Source of the DNA: Phaeobacter sp. CECT 5382
GTDB lineage: Bacteria; Pseudomonadota; Alphaproteobacteria; Rhodobacterales; Rhodobacteraceae
Assembly: GCF_001457775.1 (NCBI RefSeq)
Contig: NZ_CYSG01000015.1
Span: 18,170-82,169, forward strand
Reading direction: 5' to 3'
DNA: 64,000 bases
Shown: piece after piece, positions 26,836 to 36,094 of the stretch
How the letters are laid out: every line of letters starts with the position of its first letter
Numbering within the stretch: position 1 is the first letter of the stretch
Notes under the pieces: model-generated
What the model saw: the letters and a program-made list of their open reading frames with translations, nothing else
The model's database searches: none
What the model was told of the DNA's origin: nothing
Translations under genes and position numbers: made by a program

Positions 26836-27495
26836 TTGAAATTTCAGGCAGTTGACATATCAAAAACCGCTACTGCCGCAGAGATCATCTTTGATGCTCT
26901 GCGCCGTGCCATCATTGAAGGTGATCTCAAAGATGGCGAGGCGCTGCGCCAGGATGAAATCGCCAAGGCCTTTAACAGCTCGCGGTTTCCAGTGCGCGAT
27001 GCCCTGACCCGGCTGGAGCAACAGGGCCTGATCGAGACCAAGCGCTACAAAGGCGCCATTGTCGCCACGCTTTCGATGGGTGAGGCCGGCGAGATTTTCG
27101 ATTTTCGCGCCAAGCTCGAAGCCGATATCATTCGCGCTGCGGTGCCCAATCTGACACCTGAGGTCATCGCAACAGCGCGTGGCTTTCTGGAACAGTTTGC
27201 CGCCGCCACCGATCCGATGACTTATGGGGACCTCAACCGCAACTTCCACGCGACGCTCTACAGTGTGAGCGGACTGCCTTATCATCTGTCAGTCATCGAG
27301 AACTCCATTGACCGGATCGACCGCTATCTGCGCGCGCAGCTGGTAATGAGCGGAACCGCCCGCAGCAATGATGAACACCTTGAGATCCTGAAGGCCTGCG
27401 AAGCCGGAGACGCCGACCTCGCCGCGCGTCTGACCTTTGCCCATATACATGACGCCAAGCTTTCTCTGCAGGAACAATTGAAACGCGGCAACTGA
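26836..27495 (+). CDS. GntR-family (FCD) transcriptional regulator
   Basis: A 219-residue FadR/FCD-type regulator. Residues 15-75 are the GntR winged helix (IIFDALRRAIIEGDLKDGEALRQDEIAKAFNSSRFPVRDALTRLEQQGLI), and residues 90-210 the FCD ligand domain with FHATLY and the metal-binding-type histidines (DEHLEI). The start is taken as TTG at 26836, nine bases after GAGG; an in-frame ATG at 26740 would add a stretch unlike the family. It is convergent with the peptide transporter operon and separated from it by a bidirectional terminator. Confidence 0.87.
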   Translation: MKFQAVDISKTATAAEIIFDALRRAIIEGDLKDGEALRQDEIAKAFNSSRFPVRDALTRLEQQGLIETKRYKGAIVATLSMGEAGEIFDFRAKLEADIIRAAVPNLTPEVIATARGFLEQFAAATDPMTYGDLNRNFHATLYSVSGLPYHLSVIENSIDRIDRYLRAQLVMSGTARSNDEHLEILKACEAGDADLAARLTFAHIHDAKLSLQEQLKRGN

Positions 27496-27501
27496 GTTGA
27501 A

Positions 27502-27527
27502 AAAAGGGGCCCCTGCGGGCCCCTTTT
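27502..27527. terminator. Bidirectional terminator between convergent units
   Basis: AAAAGGGGCCC CTGC GGGCCCCTTTT is a perfect stem with an A-run on one side and a T-run on the other, so it can stop transcription from the GntR gene and from the peptide transporter operon. Confidence 0.92.
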
Positions 27528-27573
27528 CATCTGTCAATCTATGCTGCTTCAGGAACTGTCAGAACGGCCTTTT

Positions 27574-28542
27574 TCAGAGCGGATGGAAACAGGCTACTTG
27601 GCTAGTCTCTCCCTGCAGTTCCGGGCGCTGCGCACGGCATTCTTCGGTGGCAAGCCAGCACCGCGGCGCAAAGGCACAACCCGGCAAATTGTCCATCGGC
27701 GAAGGCAGCTCGCCCTCCAGCTGGATCCGCTCGCGCTTGGCCTCCGGATCGGCCTTGGGGGTCGTCGACAGCAGAGCCTTGGCGTAGGGGTGGCGCGGAT
27801 GCGCAAAGAGATCGTCCTTGCTGGCGCGCTCCACTGCCCGGCCCAGATACATCACGATGACCTCGTCGCAGAAATGGCGCACCACCGACAGATCATGGCT
27901 GATGAACAGATAGGCCAGCCCCATGCGATCTTGCAGATCCACCAGCAGGTTTAGGATCTGGCTCTGGATCGAGACATCAAGTGCCGAGACCGGTTCGTCC
28001 AGCACCAGAATTTTTGGATCCAACATCAGCGCGCGCGCAATGGCGATCCGCTGACGCTGACCGCCTGAGAACATATGTGGGTAGCGGTCAAAATGCTCCG
28101 GCCGCAGCCCGACTAGGTCTAGCATTTCACGGGCCTTGGCTTCGCGTTCAACAGCTGTGCTGTCTGGGCGATTGATGACCAAGGGCTCCATCAAGATGGT
28201 GCCGATTTTCTGGCGCGGGTTGAGCGATCCATAGGGGTTCTGGAACACGATCTGCACCGACTTGCGCAGTGAAGCCCAATCTGAAGGTGCCACCGGCTTG
28301 CCATCGATGCTCAAACTGCCGGCAGTCGGCTCTTCAATCATGGTGACCAGCCGCGCCAGAGTGGATTTACCGCAACCAGATTCCCCCACCACGGCCAGCG
28401 TCTGCCCCGCGTAGAGATCGAAATCCACCCCAGCCAGGGCGCGCACGGTTTTGGGTTTGCTCAGAAAGCCATCCTTGACCTCGTAAAACCGCTCTAGGCC
28501 ACGCGCGGACACAATTGGATCTGTGCTGGTCTGGGTACTCAT
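27574..28542 (-). CDS. Peptide ABC transporter ATPase (DppF/OppF type)
   Basis: A 322-residue ATPase of the peptide/nickel importer class. Walker A GESGCGKST is near residue 54, the signature FSGGQRQRIAIARAL near 159, Walker B ILVLDEPVSALD near 178. The C-terminal oligopeptide domain has the Cys pattern PGCAFAPRCWLATEEC, typical of OppF/DppF. The start codon overlaps the stop of the DppD-type gene (ATGA). Last gene of the operon. Confidence 0.93.
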   Translation of the reverse strand: MSTQTSTDPIVSARGLERFYEVKDGFLSKPKTVRALAGVDFDLYAGQTLAVVGESGCGKSTLARLVTMIEEPTAGSLSIDGKPVAPSDWASLRKSVQIVFQNPYGSLNPRQKIGTILMEPLVINRPDSTAVEREAKAREMLDLVGLRPEHFDRYPHMFSGGQRQRIAIARALMLDPKILVLDEPVSALDVSIQSQILNLLVDLQDRMGLAYLFISHDLSVVRHFCDEVIVMYLGRAVERASKDDLFAHPRHPYAKALLSTTPKADPEAKRERIQLEGELPSPMDNLPGCAFAPRCWLATEECRAQRPELQGETSQVACFHPL

Positions 28543-29516
28543 GCGGAGACCTCCTCGAATGCGACCGCCGGGAAATGGCAGCGGGCTTTGCCAGTGTCAG
28601 CGCCACTGGGGCTGGGCGGTGTTGTCTGGCAAATCTCTTGCGCAAAGGCGCAGCGTGGCGCAAACAGGCACCCCTTTGGGCGGTCAAACTGCCCAGGGAC
28701 AACACCAGGGATCGTCGGCAACAGCCGCCCGGTTGCCCGTTCCGGCAAGGCCGACAAAAGTGCTGTGGTGTAGGGGTGATAGGGGGTGCGAAAAAGATCA
28801 CGTACGGGCTGTTCTTCGACCTTTTGGCCGGCGTATTGCACCTGCACCCGCTCAGCTGTTTCGGCCACCACCCCCATGTCATGAGTGATCAGCACCAGCC
28901 CCATGCCACTGTCATCGCGCAATGAGATCAACAGATCGAGGATCTGCGCCTGAATGGTTACATCCAACGCCGTGGTAGGTTCATCCGCGATCAGCAACTT
29001 GGGCTTGCAGGCAATCGCCATGGCGATCATCACCCGCTGGTTCATTCCCCCCGACATCTGATGCGGAAATGTATTGAGCCGGCTTTCGGCGGCCGGAATA
29101 CCGACCTGTTCAAACAGCTCGATGGCACGTTGGTGACGTTCGCGGCGCCCCATTCCCAGATGCTGACGCAGCGCTTCCTTGATCTGGAAACCCACGGTAA
29201 AGCAGGGGTTCAGGGAGGACATCGGTTCCTGAAAGATCATCGCGATGTCTTTGCCGATAATGTCGCGCCGCTGACGCGGCGTGACATGGCGCAGGTCAAT
29301 GCCTTCAAAGCTCAGCTCATCGGCAGTGATCTTGGCGGTCCAGGGCAAAAGCCCCATCAGCGCCAGCATAGAGACTGATTTCCCGGACCCGGATTCTCCG
29401 ACGATGGCGAGGATTTCGCCTTTGTCGACATTAAGATCCACACTATCCACCGCACGAAAGGCGCCAGATGCGGTGGAGAATTCCACCGTCAGATTTTTGA
29501 TGTTCAGCAGGCTCAT
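28539..29516 (-). CDS. Peptide ABC transporter ATPase (DppD/OppD type)
   Basis: A 325-residue partner ATPase. Walker [10 protein letters not shown] near residue 40 has V in place of the usual T/S after GKS, which is common in DppD. The signature [15 protein letters not shown] and Walker [13 protein letters not shown] are intact. The C-terminal Cys motif is [15 protein letters not shown]. It sits four bases after the DppC-type stop. Confidence 0.93.
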   Translation of the reverse strand: MSLLNIKNLTVEFSTASGAFRAVDSVDLNVDKGEILAIVGESGSGKSVSMLALMGLLPWTAKITADELSFEGIDLRHVTPRQRRDIIGKDIAMIFQEPMSSLNPCFTVGFQIKEALRQHLGMGRRERHQRAIELFEQVGIPAAESRLNTFPHQMSGGMNQRVMIAMAIACKPKLLIADEPTTALDVTIQAQILDLLISLRDDSGMGLVLITHDMGVVAETAERVQVQYAGQKVEEQPVRDLFRTPYHPYTTALLSALPERATGRLLPTIPGVVPGQFDRPKGCLFAPRCAFAQEICQTTPPSPSGADTGKARCHFPAVAFEEVSA

Positions 29517-29520
29517 GTCT

Positions 29521-30429
29521 TTAGCTCCGCTTCAGTTTCGGATCGAGCGCGTCTCGCAGACCATCACCCATCAGATTGATCGCCAGCACGGTGACCAGAA
29601 TGGCCAGCCCCGGGAAGGTCACAACCCACCAGGCGCGCAGGATGAATTCGCGGGCTTCGGCCAGCATAGTGCCCCATTCCGGAGTGGGCGGCTGGGCCCC
29701 CATGCCCAGAAAGCCGAGGGCTGCAGCGTCCAGAATAGCGGTGGAAAACGACAGCGCGCCCTGCACGATGATCGGTGCGAGACAGTTTGGCAGCACGGTC
29801 ACGAACATCAGGCGAGGCAGGCTGGCGCCCGCAACACGGGCCGAAGTCACATAGTCTTTTTGCAGCTCGCCTAGCACCGAGGCCCGCGTCAGGCGCACGT
29901 AATGCGGCTGAAACACGATGGCGATGGCAATGATCGCATTGATCAGCGAGGGCCCAAGGATCGCCACCAGCACCAACGCCAGCAGCAGGGATGGGAAGGC
30001 CAGGATGATATCCATCACCCGCATCACCAGACTATCAGCCCATTTTGGCGCAAAGCCGGACAACAAACCAATGATGATCCCGCCCGAGGCCGCCACCGAG
30101 ACCACCACGACACCAACGATAAAGGAATAGCGCGCGCCAGAAATCAGACGCGACAGCATATCACGCCCAAGGGGATCAGTGCCCAGTGGGAAGGCCCAGT
30201 CGCCGCCTTCCTGCCAGGCGGGTGGCTTTAGGATGTGTTCGCGAAACTGCTCGGTCGGATCATAGGGCGAAAGCCAGGGCGAAAACGCCGCGCAGATCAC
30301 AAAGACCGCAAAGACCCAAAGACCCATGACGGCCCCGCGGTTTTCACGAAAATAGAACCAGAATTCCCGGAACGGACCCGGACGGGCCTCGCTCGCGGAT
30401 GGAGCGGGGGATGCAGTTGTCTCGGTCAT
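29521..30429 (-). CDS. Peptide ABC transporter permease (DppC type)
   Basis: A 302-residue inner-membrane permease. A short cytoplasmic N-terminal helix and one membrane helix (about 35-55) are followed by DPLGRDMLSRLISGARYS, a DppC hallmark, and a binding-protein-dependent transport domain with the EAA loop (EWGTMLAEAREFI) near residue 240. The start codon overlaps the DppB-type stop. Confidence 0.93.
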   Translation of the reverse strand: MTETTASPAPSASEARPGPFREFWFYFRENRGAVMGLWVFAVFVICAAFSPWLSPYDPTEQFREHILKPPAWQEGGDWAFPLGTDPLGRDMLSRLISGARYSFIVGVVVVSVAASGGIIIGLLSGFAPKWADSLVMRVMDIILAFPSLLLALVLVAILGPSLINAIIAIAIVFQPHYVRLTRASVLGELQKDYVTSARVAGASLPRLMFVTVLPNCLAPIIVQGALSFSTAILDAAALGFLGMGAQPPTPEWGTMLAEAREFILRAWWVVTFPGLAILVTVLAINLMGDGLRDALDPKLKRS

Positions 30430-31436
30430 TACCGCTTCCTGATTTTGGGGTTGATGACGCCATACAGCAGATCAACGGTAAGGTTCACGATCATCACCAT
30501 CACGGCGATCAGCAGCAGGCCGCCCTGCACCACCGGGTAGTCACGACGAAAGATACTATCGACCATCCATTTGCCGATGCCCGGCCAAGAAAAGATCGTT
30601 TCGGTCAGGATGGCCCCTGCCATCAGGGAGCCGACCATCAGACCAATCACAGTGATTACCGGGATAAGTGCGTTGCGCAGCGCGTGGATGCCATTGATCC
30701 GCAGCGGCGAAAGGCCCTTTGCTTTGGCCGTTCGAATGTAGTCCTCGCCCAGCACTTCGAGCATGGCAGACCGGGTTTGCCGCGCAATCACCGCCAGCGG
30801 GATGGTGCCCAGCACGATTGTCGGCAGAATCAAGTGGCGCGCGGCGGATTTGAACGCTCCTGCCTGGCCCGACAGCAGGCTGTCGATCAGCATGAACCCA
30901 GTCACGCTGTCAAAGAAATACAACAGATCAATCCGGCCCGAAACTGGCGTCCAGCCGAGGTTGCCAGAGAACACAATGATCATCAAAAGCGCCCACCAGA
31001 AGATCGGCATGGAATAGCCCACAAGGGCAGTCGACATCAGAAAGCGGTCAAAGAATTTACCACGGTTGACCGCTGCGATCACCCCGGCAGGCAGGCCCAG
31101 CGCCATGGCAAAAATCATCGCGCAGATCGACAGCTCCAATGTTGCGGGGAACAGGGAAAAGAACTCGTCCCAGACCGGTTTCTTGGTGACAAAGCTTTGC
31201 CCCAGATCACCCTGCATCACCCCCACAAGATAGTCGGTGTATTGCTCCCAGACCGGTTTATCAAAGCCAAGCTTGACCACCATCTCTTGGTAGCGTTCTT
31301 CGCTCATGCCGCGTTCGCCAGCCATGACAATGATGGGATCCCCCGGCAGAACACGGATAAAAGCGAATGAAATCAGCGTGACACCGATAAAGGTCGGCAC
31401 AAAGGTCAACAGGCGGGTCAGAAGATATCCAAACAT
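30429..31436 (-). CDS. Peptide ABC transporter permease (DppB type)
   Basis: A 335-residue permease. It starts MFGYLLTRLLTFVPTFIGVTLISFAFIRVLPGDP, the invariant DppB N-terminus, and has the EAA-type loop RQTRSAMLEVLGEDYIRTAKAKGL around residue 225. Its start overlaps the end of the peptidase gene. Confidence 0.93.
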   Translation of the reverse strand: MFGYLLTRLLTFVPTFIGVTLISFAFIRVLPGDPIIVMAGERGMSEERYQEMVVKLGFDKPVWEQYTDYLVGVMQGDLGQSFVTKKPVWDEFFSLFPATLELSICAMIFAMALGLPAGVIAAVNRGKFFDRFLMSTALVGYSMPIFWWALLMIIVFSGNLGWTPVSGRIDLLYFFDSVTGFMLIDSLLSGQAGAFKSAARHLILPTIVLGTIPLAVIARQTRSAMLEVLGEDYIRTAKAKGLSPLRINGIHALRNALIPVITVIGLMVGSLMAGAILTETIFSWPGIGKWMVDSIFRRDYPVVQGGLLLIAVMVMIVNLTVDLLYGVINPKIRKR

Positions 31437-32533
31437 CAGCGCCCCACAATCATCAGGTCTTTGGGGAACTGCGTCAGGCTGCGATAGCCCTCTTCGGTGA
31501 CCAGAACATCATCTTCGATCCGCACGCCAAACTTGCCCGGCCCGTAAAGCCCAGGCTCATTGGTGTAGACGGTTCCGGCAGGCAGCACCTGAGCATTGCC
31601 ACGCATGATATAGGGGGCTTCATGCACATCGCGACCCAGCCCGTGGCCGGTCTTGGTGCGGATGCGGTCTGCATAGGGCGACGCCTCCAAAACCCCGGTC
31701 ACGACATCATCGATTTCATGCGCTGTGACACCAGCGCGTGTGACCTCTAGCCCGGCCATATTGGCGGCCAGAACGGTTTCATAAACCGCGCGACCTTCGT
31801 CACTGACTTCGCCAACAAACACCGTGCGGGTGATGTCGGCGCAGAACCCATCTTTGCGTCCACCAAAATCAAACAGCAAGGCATCACCTGACTGGATTTT
31901 ATAGTCGTCGCGGGCATGGGCATGAGGGCGGGCAGAATTGTCGCCTGCCGCCACGATCGGGGCAAAGGCCAGATCATCGGCCCCCTCGGCAAACAGCGCC
32001 TGAATCAGCGCGCTCTCAACCTGTTTTTCGGTTTGGCCAATCTCGACACTTTCCAACACCCGATGCAAGGCACGTTCCGACAGGGCAATCGCCGCTTCCA
32101 GAGCCGCGATATCCGTATCGGTCTTGATCATCCGCAGACCGGAAATTTCTTTTTCCGCATCGACAATTACAAGATCTGGCTGTGCCTGCTTCAGGGCGTG
32201 ATGCACAAAGACCCGCATCACCTGACCCTCAACCGCCAGACGGGTCAGCGACATGTGTTCAGCCAGCGCGTCAAAGGCCGCCTGGTAGCCATCCTGATCA
32301 TGCCAGTCAAAGATAGTACCGTCAAATCCAACCAGCTCCCAAGAGCCGAGCTCAAGATTGGGAACGATGGCTGCGGGCACGCCTTCGGCGGGGATCACCA
32401 GCACAAAGGGGCGCTCGTGGCTCATGAAGCTATGTCCCAGGGCGCGGGTGAAATTCGGCCCCGGCACCAAAGCCAGTGCGTCAACCGACAGGGATTTGGC
32501 CAGCCGACGGTATTCGGCCAGAGAATGGGTCAT
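31436..32533 (-). CDS. M24-family aminopeptidase (Xaa-Pro type)
   Basis: A 365-residue metallopeptidase of the pita-bread fold. The five metal ligands can be seen: two Asp in LFDFGGRKDGFCADITRTV, His in KTGHGLGRDVHEAPY, and Glu in NEPGLYGPGKFGVRIEDDV (two acidic positions). The N-terminal creatinase-like domain covers residues 1-140. It would act in the cytoplasm on N-terminal Xaa-Pro bonds of imported peptides. Its place between the binding protein and the permeases of a peptide importer supports that, with ends overlapping the DppB-type gene. Confidence 0.88.
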   Translation of the reverse strand: MTHSLAEYRRLAKSLSVDALALVPGPNFTRALGHSFMSHERPFVLVIPAEGVPAAIVPNLELGSWELVGFDGTIFDWHDQDGYQAAFDALAEHMSLTRLAVEGQVMRVFVHHALKQAQPDLVIVDAEKEISGLRMIKTDTDIAALEAAIALSERALHRVLESVEIGQTEKQVESALIQALFAEGADDLAFAPIVAAGDNSARPHAHARDDYKIQSGDALLFDFGGRKDGFCADITRTVFVGEVSDEGRAVYETVLAANMAGLEVTRAGVTAHEIDDVVTGVLEASPYADRIRTKTGHGLGRDVHEAPYIMRGNAQVLPAGTVYTNEPGLYGPGKFGVRIEDDVLVTEEGYRSLTQFPKDLMIVGR

Positions 32534-32560
32534 TGGATGTCTCCGGAAGAAATCAAATGA

Positions 32561-32586
32561 ACCGGGGCCATTTGGCGGCCCCGGTT
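32561..32586 (-). terminator. Hairpin between binding-protein and peptidase genes
   Basis: AACCGGGGCC and GGCCCCGGTT form a perfect 10-bp stem around a six-base loop (32561-32586) 22 bases after the binding-protein stop. There is no long T-tract, so it probably acts as a partial attenuator or mRNA-stabilising hairpin that lets the binding protein be made in excess. Confidence 0.7.
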
Positions 32587-32607
32587 CTTGTTACAGACAA
32601 ATCTGCC

Positions 32608-34191
32608 TTATTCGACAGTCACGCCGTAGAAGATATGGCCGCCCAGCGGGTGAACCTTGTAGCCCTGCACCTTGTTGCTCATTGGCATATAGACAACAGA
32701 GTGGGCGATGGTCGCCCAAGGGGCCTGCTCCTTGAAGATGGTCTGCGCCTCTTCATACAGCTTGGTGCGTTCGGCGGTGTCGGTGACGACCTTGGCCTTC
32801 TGGATCACATCATCGAAAGGCTGGTGGCACCACTGCGCGCGGTTCGAGGCCTCAACCCCGTCACAGCCCAGCAGCACGGCTAGGAAGTTGTCCGGATCGC
32901 CATTGTCGCCGGTCCAACCCAGCAACACAGCACCGTCGCGGTTCTTCTCTTTCGAGCGCGACAGGTATTCCCCCCACTCGTAAGACACGATCTCCACATT
33001 GACGCCGATCTTGGAGTAGTCTTCCTGGATCAGCTCGGCCATGCGGCGCGCATTCGGATTGTAGGGACGCTGAACGGGCATCGCCCAGATCTTCATGTCG
33101 AGATCGCTGACGCCAGCCTCGGCCAACATCTGCTTGGCCATCTCTGGGTTGTAGGCATCGTCTTCGATTGCCTGGTTGTAGCTCCACATGGTGGGCGGGA
33201 TCGGGTTCTTGGCGATCTGGCCAGAGCCCTGGAACACCACATCAATGATCGCCTGCTTGTCGATCGCCATGTTCAGCGCTTTGCGGACCGCTGGATTGTC
33301 GAAAGGCGCCATGGTGGTGTTATAGGCGAGATAGCCGACGTTCAGGCCTTCCTGCTCCATCACATTGACATTGCTGTCTTCCTTCATCGCCGCGACATCT
33401 GCCGGGTTCGGATAGGGCATGACATGGCATTCACCGGCCCGCAGTTTCTGATAGCGCACGGATGCATCGGGGGTGATTGCAAAGATCAGGTTGTCGATAC
33501 CGGCTTTTTCTTTCCAGTAGTCAGCATTGGCCTGATAGCGAATTACCGCGTCTTTCTGATAGGCAACAAAGCTGAAAGGACCGGTGCCGATGGGCGCGCC
33601 ATTCAACATCTCTGGTGTGCCAGCGGCCAGCATGGCCTCGCCGTATTCAGCCGACAGGATCGAGGCGAAATCCATTGCCATATTTGCTACGAAAGGCGCT
33701 TCGGGGCGCGACAGGACGAATTTGACAGTGTGGTCGTCGATTTTGACGATTTCCTTCACCAGATCGGGCATCGACATGCCGTCAAAATATTCCCAGGTGC
33801 CGCCGGAGACCTTGTTGTAAGGGTGACCATCCAGACGCTGACGCTCAAACGAGAAGATCACGTCATCGGCGTTGAAATCACGGCTCGGCGTGAAGGCATC
33901 GCTGGAGTGGAACTTTACACCCTGACGCAGCTTGAAGGTATATTCCAGCCCGTCATCGCTGGCTTCATAGCTTTCGGCCAGGCCAGGGATCACATTGGTG
34001 GTTCCGGTCTCAAATTCGACCAGACGGTTGTAGATCGGATGCGACGAAGCATCAAATGTGGTGCCCGCAGTAAAGAGCGCCGGATCAAACCCTTCGGGGG
34101 ATCCTTCCGAACAATAGACCAATGTATTGGCAAAGGCCGTGCTTGCGCTCAGCGCAAAGGCTCCGGCTGCCATCATGAATTTGGCTTTCAT
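32608..34191 (-). CDS. Peptide ABC transporter substrate-binding protein (DppA type)
   Basis: A 527-residue periplasmic binding protein (SBP family 5). The signal peptide MKAKFMMAAGAFALSASTAFA precedes NTLVYCSEGSPEGFDPALFTAGTTFDASS, closely like DppA. The start is the ATG at 34191 behind GGGAG; the longer upstream frame has no ribosome site. It captures di- or oligopeptides (some members bind heme or nickel complexes) for the permease and ATPases encoded downstream. First gene of the operon. Confidence 0.93.
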   Translation of the reverse strand: MKAKFMMAAGAFALSASTAFANTLVYCSEGSPEGFDPALFTAGTTFDASSHPIYNRLVEFETGTTNVIPGLAESYEASDDGLEYTFKLRQGVKFHSSDAFTPSRDFNADDVIFSFERQRLDGHPYNKVSGGTWEYFDGMSMPDLVKEIVKIDDHTVKFVLSRPEAPFVANMAMDFASILSAEYGEAMLAAGTPEMLNGAPIGTGPFSFVAYQKDAVIRYQANADYWKEKAGIDNLIFAITPDASVRYQKLRAGECHVMPYPNPADVAAMKEDSNVNVMEQEGLNVGYLAYNTTMAPFDNPAVRKALNMAIDKQAIIDVVFQGSGQIAKNPIPPTMWSYNQAIEDDAYNPEMAKQMLAEAGVSDLDMKIWAMPVQRPYNPNARRMAELIQEDYSKIGVNVEIVSYEWGEYLSRSKEKNRDGAVLLGWTGDNGDPDNFLAVLLGCDGVEASNRAQWCHQPFDDVIQKAKVVTDTAERTKLYEEAQTIFKEQAPWATIAHSVVYMPMSNKVQGYKVHPLGGHIFYGVTVE

Positions 34192-34566
34192 TTTCAACTC
34201 CCAGTTGCTTTTTATTGTCTCAACCAAAATACTGCCGCCGGGGGCATCAAAGGCCGCAGCCCTTTGATCACAATCAAAGGACGCAACAAATGACCCAAAA
34301 TTCCGAAACAGCCTGGCTGCATGATATTGTATCCAATCTGCATGAGCCGAAGTCAATGCGTGCGTTTTGTCAACGATGCCCGCCAGAAAACAAAGAAAAA
34401 GCAGTTTTTCCGATACAAAATCAGTACCCTACCCCAAGAACGCGGGCCGCAGTCGGCGACAACGTCAGCTTCAGACAGTCGCGAGATACAGATATTTTTC
34501 TTTCCTGGCTTTGAGCTTGGTCAACTTTTCGATTGCATTTATCCTCCCAGGGGGGATATTTGGGGA
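34192..34566. promoter_or_regulatory. Divergent promoter region, peptide importer / CsoR-like gene
   Basis: 375 bases without a gene. The left half must hold the promoter of the peptide importer operon. The right end carries the palindromic operator of the CsoR-like repressor (34541-34557). Confidence 0.5.
34541..34557. promoter_or_regulatory. Candidate CsoR/RcnR-type operator, copy 1
   Basis: ATCCTCCCAGGGGGGAT is a 17-bp near-palindrome with a C-tract and a G-tract between ATCC and GGAT, the kind of G-tract site bound by RcnR/CsoR-family repressors. It ends nine bases before the repressor start. The same site, in inverted orientation and with two differences, precedes the second repressor gene (54046-54062). 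Confidence 0.72.
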
Positions 34567-34839
34567 ATGGTAGATACACATCAACACAGTTCACATCCGC
34601 GAATCTCGGCCCGGCTCAAGCGCGCCAATGGCCATCTGAACAGCGTTATCGCAATGATTGCAGAGGGACGGCCCTGTAGCGAGATTGCCCAGCAGCTCCA
34701 TGCGGTGGAAAAAGCCATCACCAATGCCAAACGCGAACTGATCTTTGACCACATAGATCACTGTCTGGACCAAGATCCCGACGCGCAGGACAGTGCCGCC
34801 ACCACAGCAGAGTTCCGCGATATCGCGCGGTATTTATGA
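34567..34839 (+). CDS. CsoR/RcnR-family metal-sensing repressor (DmeR-like), copy 1
   Basis: A 90-residue all-helical DUF156 protein. It has the family pattern RLKRANGHLNSVIAMIAEGRPCSEIAQQLHAVEKAITNAKRELIFDHIDHCL, with the metal-ligand Cys in RPCSEIA and the histidines of FDHIDHC. The N-terminal HQHSSH adds histidines, as in RcnR-type nickel/cobalt sensors, rather than the two-Cys copper CsoR set. The start is the ATG at 34567. It overlaps no gene; the MFS exporter begins five bases after its stop. The second copy at 54074 is about two-thirds identical. Confidence 0.87.
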   Translation: MVDTHQHSSHPRISARLKRANGHLNSVIAMIAEGRPCSEIAQQLHAVEKAITNAKRELIFDHIDHCLDQDPDAQDSAATTAEFRDIARYL

Positions 34840-34843
34840 TCTC

Positions 34844-36076
34844 ATGCTTTCAATCCTGAAACACCGCGCCTTTCGGCATATGTTTGCGGCACAGGTGATC
34901 GCCATCACCGGCACTGGCCTCGCGACGGTTGCGCTGGGGTTGATAGCCTATGATCTGGCAGGCGCCGATGCTGCCATGGTGCTGGGCATTGCCCTGACCA
35001 TCAAAATGCTGAGCTATGTAACCCTGGCCCCGATTGCTGCCGCGCTGGCGACGCAATATCCGCGGCGCAGCTGGCTGGTCAGCCTCGACATCATCCGGGC
35101 CATGGTGGCCCTGGCGCTGCCTTTTGTTAGCGAGATCTGGCAGATCTATGTGCTGATCTTTGTTATGCAGGCGGCCTCGGCCGGGTTCGCCCCCGCCTTT
35201 CAGGCAACGATCCCGGATATTTTGCCAGACGAAGACGACTACACCAACGCACTGTCGTTGTCGCGACTGGCTTTTGACCTCGAAAGCCTGTTGTCGCCTG
35301 CACTGGCCGCACTGCTATTGACCCTAGTGGCGGCAGAGTCGCTGTTTTTCGGCACTGCCCTCGGCTTCGTGGCCTCGGCGTTTTTGGTGGTTTCTGTTGC
35401 CCTGCCCTCTCCCAGTCCCGGCACAGCCCACGGATTTTACGACCGCACCACGCTGGGCATCCGGATCTACCTGCGCACGCCGCGCCTACGCGGGCTTTTG
35501 GGGCTGTCTGCCGCAGCCGCGGCCATCAGTTCTCTGGTCATCATCAACACCGTTGTGATCATCCGGGCAGAGCTTGGCCTTGGCGAGCATCAGGTTGCCC
35601 TGGCTCTGGCAAGTTTCGGCGCAGGCTCCATGATCGCAGCCTTTGCACTTCCGCGGATCCTGCCCCAATTCACTGATCGCGCAGTCATGATGGCAGGGGC
35701 TGGCCTTGCCATACTGGCCCAGATCGGGCTGGCTATCGGCACGACTGCCTACGGCCCGTCCCTCTGGGCAGTTCTGGTCAGCTGGCTGCTGTCGGGTCTG
35801 GGGTATTCTACCATTCTGACGCCTTCGGGGCGCTTGCTGAAACGCTCTGCCGCTGCACCGGACCGGCCGGCTGTTTTTGCCGCCCAGTTCACCCTGTCGC
35901 ATGGCTGCTGGCTGGTGACCTATCCGCTGGCTGGATGGAGCATGAGCCGCTTTGGCATGGCCCCGTCGCTACTGTTGCTGAGCGCAATTGCCTGTCTGGG
36001 ACTGATCTATGCCCAGCGCCAATGGCCTGCAAAAGGTGACAGGCAGCCGGTATCGCCAAATCGATCAGACAAGTAA
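34844..36076 (+). CDS. MFS transporter linked to CsoR/RcnR-like repressor (full length)
   Basis: A 410-residue major facilitator with about twelve membrane helices. Motifs include GTGLATVALGLIAYDLAGADAAMVLG in helices 1-2 and PRRSW in the loop after helix 2. The start ATG at 34844 follows the repressor stop by four bases (a GTG at 34793 inside the repressor gene is less likely). Coupling to an RcnR-like repressor suggests metal efflux (nickel or cobalt), as for NreB/NrsD-type exporters, but the family assignment to a metal is inference. It is convergent with spoVR, 18 bases away. A shortened homologue is found at 54276. Confidence 0.85.
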   Translation: MLSILKHRAFRHMFAAQVIAITGTGLATVALGLIAYDLAGADAAMVLGIALTIKMLSYVTLAPIAAALATQYPRRSWLVSLDIIRAMVALALPFVSEIWQIYVLIFVMQAASAGFAPAFQATIPDILPDEDDYTNALSLSRLAFDLESLLSPALAALLLTLVAAESLFFGTALGFVASAFLVVSVALPSPSPGTAHGFYDRTTLGIRIYLRTPRLRGLLGLSAAAAAISSLVIINTVVIIRAELGLGEHQVALALASFGAGSMIAAFALPRILPQFTDRAVMMAGAGLAILAQIGLAIGTTAYGPSLWAVLVSWLLSGLGYSTILTPSGRLLKRSAAAPDRPAVFAAQFTLSHGCWLVTYPLAGWSMSRFGMAPSLLLLSAIACLGLIYAQRQWPAKGDRQPVSPNRSDK

Positions 36077-36094
36077 TCCCTGTTGAAATCTGAT

